Source: Bacillota bacterium
GTDB taxonomy: Bacteria; Bacillota; Sulfobacillia; Sulfobacillales; Sulfobacillaceae
Direction of reading: 5' to 3'
DNA length: 64,000 nt
NCBI GenBank assembly: GCA_026627065.1
Contig: JAPNUO010000006.1
Coordinates: 103,289 to 167,288 of the forward strand
Shown here one piece after another: positions 27,575 through 36,247 of this stretch. A program made the position numbers and the translations under genes. Below the pieces are notes generated by a model. It made no database searches. It was not told the DNA's origin and saw only the letters and a program-made list of their open reading frames with translations. Each line of letters starts with the position of its first letter. Position 1 is the first letter of the stretch.

Positions 27575-28987
27575 ATGCAACAGGACGTGGATATCGGGGC
27601 ACTTCCCACCGAAATGAAGCGGGGTGCTGTTGGGCTATGGGAGGCGGTCTTTCAGTCCTTCTCCTTTGTTGGCCCAGCTGGCGATGTAGCCATTTTACTG
27701 GTAGGCACGGCAGCATTTGCGCTTGGCGCGACGCCGTTGGCGGTATTAATCGCCTGGGCGCTCTACGGGCTGTGGATGGTGGTACCTATTGAGTTTTCCA
27801 AACGCATTGTGAACGCTGGAAGCTTTTACGCCTACTCAGCCCAAGGGCTGGGCGGCGGAGGCGGGGTGCTGGCCCTCTGGTATTGGATGGGCGAAAATCT
27901 AACCGGTCCGGCGTTCGGTGTCCTGGGACTGAGTGGTTTCGTGTACCTGCTAAGCACGACCTTGTCAAAAACCGGATGGGTATGGATTCCCATCGCGGTG
28001 GCGACGTTGGCGTTTGGCGTCATTCTCTCCTATCGCGGAATCCGGCCGTCGCTCCAATACACGCAATGGACCGGGTTTCTAGAAATTGCGTTTTTGGTAA
28101 TCGGGGCCCTCGTCATTGTCATTAAGGCGGGGCCGCACAATAGTCTGGCGCCGTTTACCCTGGGGCCCTTGCATGGCGCGTTTAGTCCCTTGTTTTTGGG
28201 GGTGGTGTTTTCGGTCTTGGACTTTACTGGGCTGGGGACGGCCACGACCATTTCCGAGGAAGTGAAACAATCCCGCAAACTTGTCAGCCGCGCCATTTTT
28301 ATCGCCTGGATCTTGTCTGGCATTGCCCTCATATTTCCCTCATACGCGTTGACTGTAGGTTGGGGGGTGCATGCCATGTCGAGCTATGCAAGTTCGCCTG
28401 ATCCCGGCCTTATTGTCTTTCGGCGTTACCTGGGGAATTTTGGGTGGATTTTGTTGATCCTCTTCACGATCAACAGCTATCTCAACTACATGGTGGCAAA
28501 GGTTAACGCCGTCAGCCGAATTTGGTATAGTGCAGGTCGCGACGGGGTGCTATTTGAACGGCTGAGCCATATTCACCCGGTGTTCAAAACGCCATACCAA
28601 ACGACGTTATTGTTCTTTGCCGTAATTCTCGTGATTGATATTGTGGCCGGTCTGATATTGGGGCCGACAGAAGCCGGCATTTGGCTGCTGACCATTGCCG
28701 GAGTATCGATTATCGCCGTGCACATTGTGGCCAACACGGCGTTAACGGTTTATACGGTCAAGGCGAAAGTGTTTAATTTTCTGATCCATGGCTTGGTGCC
28801 TAGCGTAGCCACGATTATTGGCGGTATCGTGATTTGGTACAGTATCTACCCGGTTCCGAAAGGTCCCGTGGGGGCAGCCGTGCTGGTGGCCGTAGCTTGG
28901 CTCCTGGTAGGACTTGGCGTCGCGTACGTTATCTATCAACGTCAACGGGAGCGGCTCAAGACAGCTGGCTTGTCACACGAGGGATAG
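27575..28987 (+). CDS. APC-family amino acid/polyamine permease
   Basis: 470 aa from ATG 27575 (GGGGAAAGG at good spacing; ATG 27566 also possible). Twelve hydrophobic segments, with the APC-type first helix (AVFQSFSFVGPAGDVAILLVG) and GTATTISEEVK in a later helix. It heads a three-gene set with a dehydrogenase and an aminotransferase and probably imports their amine or amino-acid substrate. Confidence 0.85.
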   Translation: MQQDVDIGALPTEMKRGAVGLWEAVFQSFSFVGPAGDVAILLVGTAAFALGATPLAVLIAWALYGLWMVVPIEFSKRIVNAGSFYAYSAQGLGGGGGVLALWYWMGENLTGPAFGVLGLSGFVYLLSTTLSKTGWVWIPIAVATLAFGVILSYRGIRPSLQYTQWTGFLEIAFLVIGALVIVIKAGPHNSLAPFTLGPLHGAFSPLFLGVVFSVLDFTGLGTATTISEEVKQSRKLVSRAIFIAWILSGIALIFPSYALTVGWGVHAMSSYASSPDPGLIVFRRYLGNFGWILLILFTINSYLNYMVAKVNAVSRIWYSAGRDGVLFERLSHIHPVFKTPYQTTLLFFAVILVIDIVAGLILGPTEAGIWLLTIAGVSIIAVHIVANTALTVYTVKAKVFNFLIHGLVPSVATIIGGIVIWYSIYPVPKGPVGAAVLVAVAWLLVGLGVAYVIYQRQRERLKTAGLSHEG

Positions 28988-29017
28988 CGGAAGGGTTCAG
29001 GCAGGAGGAGACATGCG

Positions 29018-30082
29018 ATGCGCGCCATGCTTTTTGAACGGCCGGGTGAGCCGTTAAGACTTGTCGAGCTTCCCGTGCCGGAAGTGCAACCGGAAGAAGT
29101 CTTAGTGCGTGTGATGGCCGCTGGCCTCTGCGGATCAGACATTCACATTGCCGTGGAAGGCAGCACTCGACCGGCTTTTACGCCGATCATCCTCGGGCAT
29201 GAAGCCTCGGGCGTGGTGGAGGCGGTGGGGTCCGATGTGCGCGATTTTCAGCCGGGCGAAAGAGTATCGATTTTGCCTGACGTTGTGTGCGGCACCTGCG
29301 TGAACTGCTGGGATGGGCGCGCTGAACTGTGCCTTCACCGGCAGCTGATTGGCATTCATCGGCATGGTGCGCTCGCCGAATTTGTCGTGGCCCCGGCGCG
29401 CAACCTGGTGCGGCTGCCGGAGGGCATCAGTTTTGAGGCCGGGGCTATTGCGACGGATGCGGTGGCCACCCCTTATCATGCCCTGGTCCGCGTGGGCCGC
29501 TTGCACGCTGGCGAACGGATTTTGATTACGGGGCTGGGCGCGCTGGGACTTCATGCCGTGGTGTTGTCGCGGGTTCTCGGCGCATCCCACGTCATCGCTG
29601 CCACGCGCCACGCTCGCGCGGGACAGCGCGCTCGAGCCCGGGGGGCCGATGCGGTGTGGGCAGGAGAAGTGGCATCGTGGCCGCTAGCGACCGTGGATCT
29701 GGTGGTCGACTTTTCGGGTGATCCTCGCCTCATCGAGGCAGGTCTCGAACGCCTCCGGCCCGGGGGCCGGATGGTGCTCGTGGGCATTTCTGAGCACCCG
29801 TTATCGGACTTGCGGTTGACGGTGAGCGCTATCGTGCGCCGCGGGATTCAAATTGTCGGGTCGTACGGCGCTCATCCAGGCGACTTGGCCGAAGTGCTAG
29901 CCCTGGCACAGTCAGGGCGAATCAATATCGAAAACTCGGTCACGCACCGTTTTGCCCTTGCCGACGCGTATTTAGCGTTGGAGCACTTGGTGGACAAATG
30001 GGGCGACCCGATTCGCGTGGCCATTTTGCCGACCATGGCCGAATCGAGACCGTCCGCGTTGTGCCGGCCGGTGTCGGCGTAA
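29018..30082 (+). CDS. Zinc-dependent medium-chain dehydrogenase
   Basis: 354 aa, ATG 29018 with AGGAGG upstream. Catalytic zinc residues in LCGSD and GHEASG; structural zinc Cys in CGTCVNCWDGRAELC; Rossmann GLGALGLHAV. Second MDR enzyme of the window and only distantly like the one at 1.7 kb. It lies between permease and aminotransferase, suggesting oxidation of an amino alcohol or hydroxy acid. Confidence 0.88.
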   Translation: MRAMLFERPGEPLRLVELPVPEVQPEEVLVRVMAAGLCGSDIHIAVEGSTRPAFTPIILGHEASGVVEAVGSDVRDFQPGERVSILPDVVCGTCVNCWDGRAELCLHRQLIGIHRHGALAEFVVAPARNLVRLPEGISFEAGAIATDAVATPYHALVRVGRLHAGERILITGLGALGLHAVVLSRVLGASHVIAATRHARAGQRARARGADAVWAGEVASWPLATVDLVVDFSGDPRLIEAGLERLRPGGRMVLVGISEHPLSDLRLTVSAIVRRGIQIVGSYGAHPGDLAEVLALAQSGRINIENSVTHRFALADAYLALEHLVDKWGDPIRVAILPTMAESRPSALCRPVSA

Positions 30083-30139
30083 AAGATCGGTGGCGTCCCG
30101 GATAGCCAGTGGTCTAGCGACAAGAAAGGACGAGAGAGG

Positions 30140-31471
30140 ATGGCAACGTTAACTCGCTGGGGGCCTTATACCAACATGAAAGAGCTCAGTGCGAAGGGTC
30201 CCCGCATTATCACCCGCGCTGAAGGCGTTTACGTCTACGACAATCAGGGCCGCCAATACATCGATGGTCATGGCGGACTTTGGCTGGCCAATGTGGGGTA
30301 TGGCCGTCGCGAAATTATCGACGCTATTGCTCAACAGGCGGAGGCTCTGGCGTGGTTTCCTTCGTTTGGGGGGTTTGCCAACGAGCCCTCCCTGGCTTTG
30401 GCCGATAGGTTAGTCGATCTTTTAACGCCGGACGGAATGGCGCACGTGATGTTTAGCAACGATGGGTCTGAGGCCGTCGAAACGGCCCTCAAAATCGCGC
30501 GGCAATATTGGAAGGTCAAGGGCCAAGCCAACAAATACAAATACATCACCCGCCGACTAGCGTACCACGGGGTGACGATGGGCGCGCTCAGCGTTCAAGG
30601 GGTCACGGAAAACCGCCGGGAGTTTGAGCCCTTGTTGCCTGGGGTGATCCACGTGCCGGCGCCCTACGTGCACCACTGCTCAATGCATCCGGATTCGCGT
30701 ACCTGTACCTATGCGTGTGCCCGCGCCGTAGAGGACGCCATTGTGACTCAGGGCCCGGACACCGTGGCCGCGTTTATCGCCGAACCTGTCCAGGCTGCGG
30801 GTGGCGTCATTTTTCCGCCGAAAGACTATTTGGCAGAGGTGCGGAAGATCTGTCGCCGGTACGATGTGCTCTTTATCGCCGACGAAGTGGTGACCGGATT
30901 CGGCCGCTTGGGGTCGTGGTTTGGGAGCCGGCATTACGGCATCCAGCCGGATATCATGACGATGGCCAAGGGGATTACCTCTGGCTATATCCCGTTGGGG
31001 GCGACAGCGGTTTCCGAAGCCGTATTTCAGGCGTTTTGGGACATGCCCGCCGTAGGGCCGGAATTCCGCCACGGGAATACCTACAGCGGACACCCTATTG
31101 CTGCCGCAGCCGCCCTGGCGAACCTCGATATTTTAGAACGCGAAAAACTGGTTGAACATGCGCGTCACATGGGACCGGTCCTGCACCATGCCCTCGCTGA
31201 GGTTCAAGAGCGTCATGCGGATTGGGTGATTGACGCTCGAGCAGAAGGGTTGTTAGGGCGTTTAGAGCTCAAAGATCCCCGCGGCCGCTTGAATCCGGGG
31301 GAGTTAGGACAAAAAATGGCCGACTACATGTACGATTTGGGCGTGATTGTTCGCCCGTTGGGCGACGTGGTGACATTTTCCCCGCCGCTGGTCATCACCG
31401 AGGCTCAGGTTATGCAGATGGTGGCCGCCGCGGAAGAAGCGCTCGGGCGCATTCAAGGGGAAAGCCTGTAA
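30140..31471 (+). CDS. Class III omega-aminotransferase
   Basis: 443 aa, PLP fold type I. Motifs: FSNDGSEAVETALKIAR, ADEVVTGFGR and the PLP Lys in MTMAKGITSGY. Resembles beta-alanine/taurine/putrescine-pyruvate aminotransferases. With the permease and dehydrogenase it suggests use of an omega-amino compound as carbon and nitrogen source. Confidence 0.9.
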   Translation: MATLTRWGPYTNMKELSAKGPRIITRAEGVYVYDNQGRQYIDGHGGLWLANVGYGRREIIDAIAQQAEALAWFPSFGGFANEPSLALADRLVDLLTPDGMAHVMFSNDGSEAVETALKIARQYWKVKGQANKYKYITRRLAYHGVTMGALSVQGVTENRREFEPLLPGVIHVPAPYVHHCSMHPDSRTCTYACARAVEDAIVTQGPDTVAAFIAEPVQAAGGVIFPPKDYLAEVRKICRRYDVLFIADEVVTGFGRLGSWFGSRHYGIQPDIMTMAKGITSGYIPLGATAVSEAVFQAFWDMPAVGPEFRHGNTYSGHPIAAAAALANLDILEREKLVEHARHMGPVLHHALAEVQERHADWVIDARAEGLLGRLELKDPRGRLNPGELGQKMADYMYDLGVIVRPLGDVVTFSPPLVITEAQVMQMVAAAEEALGRIQGESL

Positions 31472-31483
31472 GGATGGCCGGCC

Positions 31484-31723
31484 ATGGCAACAGTGGCCGG
31501 ATGCCTCCAACTGAACGAATTATCGCAGCTCACGGCGATTGCGGGAGGGGCCGGCCTTGGTGGTCGGCCCGTGCGCCTCACGCATGCGATCGACGAGTCC
31601 GACATTTTCGCCTGGGTTCTGCCGGATATTCTTGTCCGAGAGGAAAGGCGTCCTTCTCGGGCGACACTCGTAAAGACGGCAGGCTTGCTCAAAGAGGCGC
31701 TTGTCGCGGCCTACACGGAGTAA
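31484..31723 (+). pseudogene. N-terminal fragment of a PucR-family regulator
   Basis: 79 codons. LQLNELSQLTAIAGGAGLGGRPVRLTHAIDESDIFAWV matches the start of the PucR N-terminal domain (x-L-x-G-x-x-VVAG-x-x-G-L-D-R-P-V). The DNA-binding C-terminal part is gone; the next 70-240 bases carry an IS256-like remnant instead. Probably the former regulator of the permease-dehydrogenase-aminotransferase genes. Confidence 0.65.
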
Positions 31724-31796
31724 CCACCGAAGGCGGTCCAAGGGGGGACGATGTCGCCCTAGTTCCCACTAACCTGGGCCGTGCTTAGGCGCCACC

Positions 31797-31960
31797 CACG
31801 GCGTCGAAGGGCTCAACGAAGAAATTCGGCGCCGCGAGCGCGACATTCGTATCTTCCCTCACCGGGAACCGGCGATCCGTTGGCCGTGACCCTTCTCGAA
31901 GCAAATCGACGAAGCCTGGGCAACAGGCGGAAATACCTTATTAACAGCTATGCGTCCAAG
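31797..31960 (+). pseudogene. IS256 (mutator-type) transposase C-terminal remnant
   Basis: The frame from 31800 reads EGLNEEIRRRERDIRIFPHRE before a TGA at 31887; after a frameshift the next segment has DEAWATG and RKYLI. This is the conserved C-terminus of IS256 transposases (NEEIRRR-x-R-VIRIFPN-R, then DE-W-x-x-G-x-x-Y-L). Broken by stop and frameshift. Confidence 0.75.
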
Positions 31961-32156
31961 GTAGGGAAGAAGGCGAAAGCCGGGAGCGGATCAGCTCAGG
32001 CTGATGCGCTCACGTCCTAAGGGCTCACCAATCCGATCTTAGGAAGTGTCCAAGGGTTCGCGAGGTATGAAGCGAACGGCATGGCAAGGCTAGCGAGACC
32101 TTGACACCGGCATTCCTCCGGGGTTCAGGAAACGCGATAAATAGTAGCTCTAGTGC

Positions 32157-32185
32157 TTGCCAGTCTACTAGATAATGTGGATAAT
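32157..32185 (+). promoter_or_regulatory. Sigma-A promoter of the nrd operon
   Basis: TTGCCA (32157-32162), 17-base spacer, GATAAT (32180-32185). Transcription would begin near 32191-32193, exactly where the riboswitch P1 stem starts. Confidence 0.75.
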
Positions 32186-32190
32186 GATGA

Positions 32191-32359
32191 TGGTCAGGTG
32201 AACATCGAGCGATGTTCTGAAAAGGGAACCCTGTGCAAATCAGGGACTGGCCCGCAACGGTAACAAGAACGCCCGAGGCGACGCGATGTCACCCACTGGA
32301 TCCGGCGATCTGGGAAGGGCTCGAGGCGATGGCTTGAAGTCCGGAGACCTGCCTGACCA
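32191..32359 (+). promoter_or_regulatory. Cobalamin (B12) riboswitch
   Basis: P1 arms TGGTCAGG (32191-32198) and CCTGACCA (32352-32359) are perfect complements. Between them are the family's conserved stretches: AAAGGGAACCCTGTGCAAAT, ACTGGCCCGCAACGGTAAC and AAGTCCGGAGACCTGCC. This is the classical order for a cobalamin aptamer. It lies ahead of a ribonucleotide reductase operon, as in Streptomyces nrdAB, where cobalamin switches off the class I enzyme when the B12-dependent class II one can work. Confidence 0.93.
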
Positions 32360-32377
32360 AAGAACTCAAGTACCCTC

Positions 32378-32461
32378 GAGGAGTGGGGTCGTGGAGTTTC
32401 TGGGATCTTTGTCTTTGTGCCCGGACAAGAGACTTTGCGAACCGTGCTCCTCATTAGGAGG
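32378..32461 (+). promoter_or_regulatory. Candidate expression platform sequestering a Shine-Dalgarno sequence
   Basis: The SD of the 64-aa ORF, AGGAGG at 32456-32461, can be masked by CTCCT at 32447-32451 with a CATT loop. An upstream GAGGAG (32378-32383) could pair with CTCCTC (32447-32452) instead and free the SD. This gives a simple two-state model for translational control by the aptamer; it is inference from base pairing only. Confidence 0.5.
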
Positions 32462-32470
32462 ACACGAGCT

Positions 32471-32665
32471 ATGACTTTCCGCCTGACGCCAAACAGCAGC
32501 ACACGCAAGACAATCGCCCACAATTCAAGAAGTCCGCGCCGTCTTCTCAAGACCCAAGCGACGACATATCGACTGGCCTTGGGCCGCCGGCGCAAAGGGA
32601 CAGCATTGCCGCCCGACGTTGCGCCATCCCAAACGCTTGGCGGCCGCCAGGAGGTGGCCTCATGA
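32471..32665 (+). CDS. Unrecognised 64-aa basic ORF between riboswitch and nrdA
   Basis: ATG 32471 has a perfect AGGAGG nine bases upstream, and its stop overlaps the nrdA start as ATGA. The product is Arg/Thr/Ser-rich (TRKTIAHNSRSPRRLLKTQ, LALGRRRKG) with no hydrophobic segment. It resembles no family I know. It may be a leader whose translation is the riboswitch-controlled step and which couples to nrdA, or a small RNR-associated protein. Confidence 0.6.
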   Translation: MTFRLTPNSSTRKTIAHNSRSPRRLLKTQATTYRLALGRRRKGTALPPDVAPSQTLGGRQEVAS

Positions 32666-34920
32666 CTGCTCACGCCTTGGCCTCTGCCGGCCCCGACGCC
32701 ATCATCGCTTTTGCCACCGAGGGCTTGCCGGAGCGGCTACGCGTCCAGCTGACCGAAGGCTGGTCGGGCGACGATCCGCTGGCCGCGGCCGACTGGGCAC
32801 TCCGGCGCATTTCCTTGGAGGAACCCCAATGGGACGGCGTCGCCGCGCGCTGCCTCCTCCTTGACTTATACCGCCACATCCAGGCCCAGCGCTCCCTTCA
32901 GCATCCCGGTTACGGTCGCTATGCGGAGCAGGTCAGGGCTTGGGTCGAGGCCGGGATTTACGATCCCCGCCTGCTCGACCACTATACGTCCGAGGATTTG
33001 GCGTCCGCCGAATCCTGGATTGCGCCCGAGCGCGACCGCGAGTGGACCTACGCCGGGTTAAAGCTCCTGATCGACCGCTATACGGTTCGCGATAGGTCGG
33101 GTAACCCGGTCGAATTGCCCCAGGAAGTCTTTCTCGGCGTCGCCTTGACCCTGGCCATGGCCGAGCCCAAAGAGAGCCGATTGGCCTGGGCGCATACGTT
33201 TTACGACACGCTGTCCCGACGAGACGTCACCTTGGCGACCCCCACGCTGGCCAACGCGCGGCGTCCGCAGGGTCAACTGTCATCCTGTTTTGTCGATACC
33301 CTCGAGGACTCGTTGGACGGCATCTACGAGGGGCTCACCACCTTTGCCCGCGTGTCCAAAGCCGGAGGCGGCATGGGGGTCTACTTGGGAAAGATCCGGT
33401 CCACCGGAGCACCGATTGCAAACATCCCGGGGATTGCCAAGGGGATCATGTCCTGGGCGCGGCTCTTTAACGACACCGCCGTGGCCGTAGACCAGCTCGG
33501 GCAGCGCCGCGGCGCCGTCACTTTGTGGCTCGACGTCTGGCATCCCGACGTGCAAGAATTTTTGGAAGCGCGCACGCCCCAAGGCGACGAGCGGCGCAAG
33601 GCGCGCGACATTTTCCCGGGGCTCGCCATTCCCGACGCCTTCATGGAGGCGGTGGAGTCCGACAGTTCCTGGTCGCTCTTTGACCCCTACCTGGTCGAAC
33701 GCCATCTGGGGTTTCGCCTAGAGGACGCCTACGGCGACGAATGGCGCGCGCGGTATCAGGCGGCCTTGGCGTGCGAGGCGCTGCCCCGGATCACCGTGTC
33801 CGCCAAGGCCTTGTGGCGCCAGATTCTCCAGGCCATCTACCGCTCGGGCACGCCATTTCTCTTGTTCCGCGACACCGTCAACCGCGAGAACCCCAACAGT
33901 CACGCAGGGATGATTTATAGCTCCAACCTCTGCACCGAAATCTTGCAAAACCAGTCCCCGAGCCGCGTCGAGCCGCCCGTCCGGACGCCCGCGGGCCACA
34001 TTGTCCAAACCGTCCTACCAGGCGACATGGTGGTGTGCAATTTGGGCTCGGTGCATCTCGGACACGTGCGGGCGCCGGCCGACATCGACCGCGTGGTGCC
34101 GATCCTGGTGCGGATGCTGGACAACGTCATTTCGTTGAATCACTTGCCGGTGCCTGAAGCGGCTCAGACCAACGAGCGATACCGGGCCATTGGGCTCGGG
34201 GTGCACGGATACCACCAGTACCTGGTCGACCGGAACATTCGCTGGGAGTCCGAAGAGCACCTGGCGGAAGCGGATGCGCTGTTCGAGCGCATCGCCTACC
34301 GCGCTATCGAAGCCTCCTGCCGCTTAGCGCGGGAGCGCGGCGCCTATCCGCTGTTTCCCGGCTCGCAGTGGCACACGGGGGAATACTTCCGCCGACGCGG
34401 TTACACGTCCCCGGCCTGGGAAAAGCTCGCGCAAGACGTGGCCCGCGACGGGCTCCGCAACGGCTACTTGCTCGCCATCGCGCCGACCGGCAGTACGTCC
34501 ATACTGGCCGATGCGACGCCGGGCATCGATCCGGTCTTTGACCACCTGTACCGGGAAGACAAGCAGGACTACGTCGTCTGGCGCTTGGCTCCCGGCGTGT
34601 CCACCGCAAGGCAAGAGGCGTTCGAAACGGCCCATGCCATCGACCAAGCCTGGTCTATTCGCGCCGCCGCCCGCCGCCAGCGCCACATCGACCAGAGCCA
34701 ATCCTTGACCCTCTACCGCACCGACGCCATGGACGCCGCCACGCTGTCGCAGTGGTACCTTTTGGCCTGGAAGCTCGGAATCAAGACCGTCTACTATTTC
34801 CGCAATCGTCATCGCGATCCCGCGGCCGTGTCGAATGGCGCCCCGGCGCTCGATTGGCTGGGGCCGCAGGCGGACGAACACCCAGGCCTGGCCGTCCGCT
34901 GCGCCGGATGCGAACTCTAA
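32662..34920 (+). CDS. nrdA: Class I ribonucleoside-diphosphate reductase, alpha subunit
   Basis: 752 aa. Reduces ribonucleotides to deoxyribonucleotides with the beta subunit. Visible residues: redox Cys in QLSSCFVD, active-site NLCTEI (Asn, Cys, Glu), partner Cys in VCNLGSVHL, the radical-transfer Tyr pair in KTVYYFRN, and a C-terminal CAGC pair for re-reduction. Start ATG overlaps the 64-aa ORF stop. The short N-terminus suggests little or no ATP cone. Controlled by the cobalamin riboswitch upstream. Confidence 0.95.
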   Translation: MTAHALASAGPDAIIAFATEGLPERLRVQLTEGWSGDDPLAAADWALRRISLEEPQWDGVAARCLLLDLYRHIQAQRSLQHPGYGRYAEQVRAWVEAGIYDPRLLDHYTSEDLASAESWIAPERDREWTYAGLKLLIDRYTVRDRSGNPVELPQEVFLGVALTLAMAEPKESRLAWAHTFYDTLSRRDVTLATPTLANARRPQGQLSSCFVDTLEDSLDGIYEGLTTFARVSKAGGGMGVYLGKIRSTGAPIANIPGIAKGIMSWARLFNDTAVAVDQLGQRRGAVTLWLDVWHPDVQEFLEARTPQGDERRKARDIFPGLAIPDAFMEAVESDSSWSLFDPYLVERHLGFRLEDAYGDEWRARYQAALACEALPRITVSAKALWRQILQAIYRSGTPFLLFRDTVNRENPNSHAGMIYSSNLCTEILQNQSPSRVEPPVRTPAGHIVQTVLPGDMVVCNLGSVHLGHVRAPADIDRVVPILVRMLDNVISLNHLPVPEAAQTNERYRAIGLGVHGYHQYLVDRNIRWESEEHLAEADALFERIAYRAIEASCRLARERGAYPLFPGSQWHTGEYFRRRGYTSPAWEKLAQDVARDGLRNGYLLAIAPTGSTSILADATPGIDPVFDHLYREDKQDYVVWRLAPGVSTARQEAFETAHAIDQAWSIRAAARRQRHIDQSQSLTLYRTDAMDAATLSQWYLLAWKLGIKTVYYFRNRHRDPAAVSNGAPALDWLGPQADEHPGLAVRCAGCEL

Positions 34921-34945
34921 CCCTTCAGGACAAGGAGGCTTTCTC

Positions 34946-35971
34946 ATGGAACGCCTGACGCGCTCACCATTGTTTCACCCCGACGGACCGCGCCGGCCCC
35001 AGGGCCTGGTCGGGGAGACCACCTACCTCCTGGAACTGACAGGCTGCCGGTATCCCTGGGCGGACCGCTTGTATCGCAAGATGCGCGACCTCTATTGGAA
35101 GCCCGACGACGTCAATCTCGTCGCCGATCATGCCCAATTCGCCCAGCTCACGCCCGGCGAACAAGAAACCTTTTTGAATACGCTCGGCTTTCTGATCTAC
35201 CTCGACAGCATCCAGGCGCAGAATCCCGCCTGGCTAACCCAATACATGGCAGCGCCCGAAGTCTCGGCCTGCCTCCTCACCCAAGCGTTCTTCGAAACCA
35301 TTCATGCCCAAAGCTACGATCACTTGCTCTCGTCCTTAGTGGACGGCCACACCCGCGAACGGGTGTACCGGTTGTGGCGCGACCATCCGGTGCTGGCTGA
35401 GCGCAACCGCACGTTGGTCGAACCCTACGAAGCGTTTTATCGCCACCCCACCCTCGAAGGGCTGGCCACCCTGTGCTTTGCCGACGTGTTGCTCGAAGGC
35501 CTCTATTTCTGGTCCGGGTTCTCGGTGTTTTTGACCCTGGCGAGCCGCCACCTGATGACTGGCACCGCCCAGCTCATCCGCCAAATTCGCCGGGACGAAC
35601 AGCACCATCTCGCCCTCTACATTCAGCTCATCCGCACGCTTCGCGCCGAGGCGCCGGACGTGTTCACCGACGACCTCGCAGCCGGCTGGCAATCGCTCGC
35701 TATCGATGCCGCGCGCCGCGAAATTGCCTGGATGTGCGAGATTACGCGCCAGGGCTTCGAAGGGCTCTCGCCCGAAACGATTGCCGCCTATGTCGAGTGG
35801 CTCGCCAACCAGAGACTGGAGGCCCTCGGTATAGCGCCGGTGTTTCCTGCCGCCACTCATCATCCCCTGCCGTGGCTAGAACGACTGGGGGAGATGAATG
35901 CGGGAAAGGCCGACTTTTTCGAGCAGGCGGTCGTCAACTACCAAGACGATCTGGATTTTTCCCAAATCTGA
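34946..35971 (+). CDS. nrdB: Class I ribonucleotide reductase, beta subunit
   Basis: 341 aa; ATG 34946 with AAGGAGG upstream, 25 bases after nrdA. Di-metal ligands and radical site are intact: Asp in YLDSIQ, Glu/His/Tyr in ETIHAQSY, Glu in LEGLYFW, and Glu/His in RRDEQHH. The Tyr in QSY is the radical Tyr position of classes Ia/Ib. No nrdI is adjacent, so Mn versus Fe cofactor cannot be told. Confidence 0.95.
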   Translation: MERLTRSPLFHPDGPRRPQGLVGETTYLLELTGCRYPWADRLYRKMRDLYWKPDDVNLVADHAQFAQLTPGEQETFLNTLGFLIYLDSIQAQNPAWLTQYMAAPEVSACLLTQAFFETIHAQSYDHLLSSLVDGHTRERVYRLWRDHPVLAERNRTLVEPYEAFYRHPTLEGLATLCFADVLLEGLYFWSGFSVFLTLASRHLMTGTAQLIRQIRRDEQHHLALYIQLIRTLRAEAPDVFTDDLAAGWQSLAIDAARREIAWMCEITRQGFEGLSPETIAAYVEWLANQRLEALGIAPVFPAATHHPLPWLERLGEMNAGKADFFEQAVVNYQDDLDFSQI

Positions 35972-36001
35972 CGTCAAGCGCCGGGCCCGGCGCCTCTAAC
36001 C

Positions 36002-36037
36002 CAGCGCCAGCGACAATGCTCCTGGCGCTGCCTTTTT
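36002..36037 (+). terminator. Intrinsic terminator of the nrd operon
   Basis: CAGCGCCAG (36002-36010) pairs perfectly with CTGGCGCTG (36022-36030), followed by CC and TTTTT. A second GC-rich palindrome lies just before it at 35978-35993. Confidence 0.9.
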
Positions 36038-36247
36038 GTCGTGCCGCCGCCTCGAGGAGAGGGCGTCCGCGAGCCCGCCCGCCAAAAGGATCTTGTCGGC
36101 GCTTCGTCGAATGCTTCCCGTGCCGACCGGCCTGACCGGGCGTCCTCCAGCCAACGAGGGATCCGGGCTTGGGGCCATCAGGGGCCAGCGGCCTCTGCCG
36201 GGATAGCGGCGAGCGACGGAGAGCGCCTCGCGAAAGGACGGGGTTCC

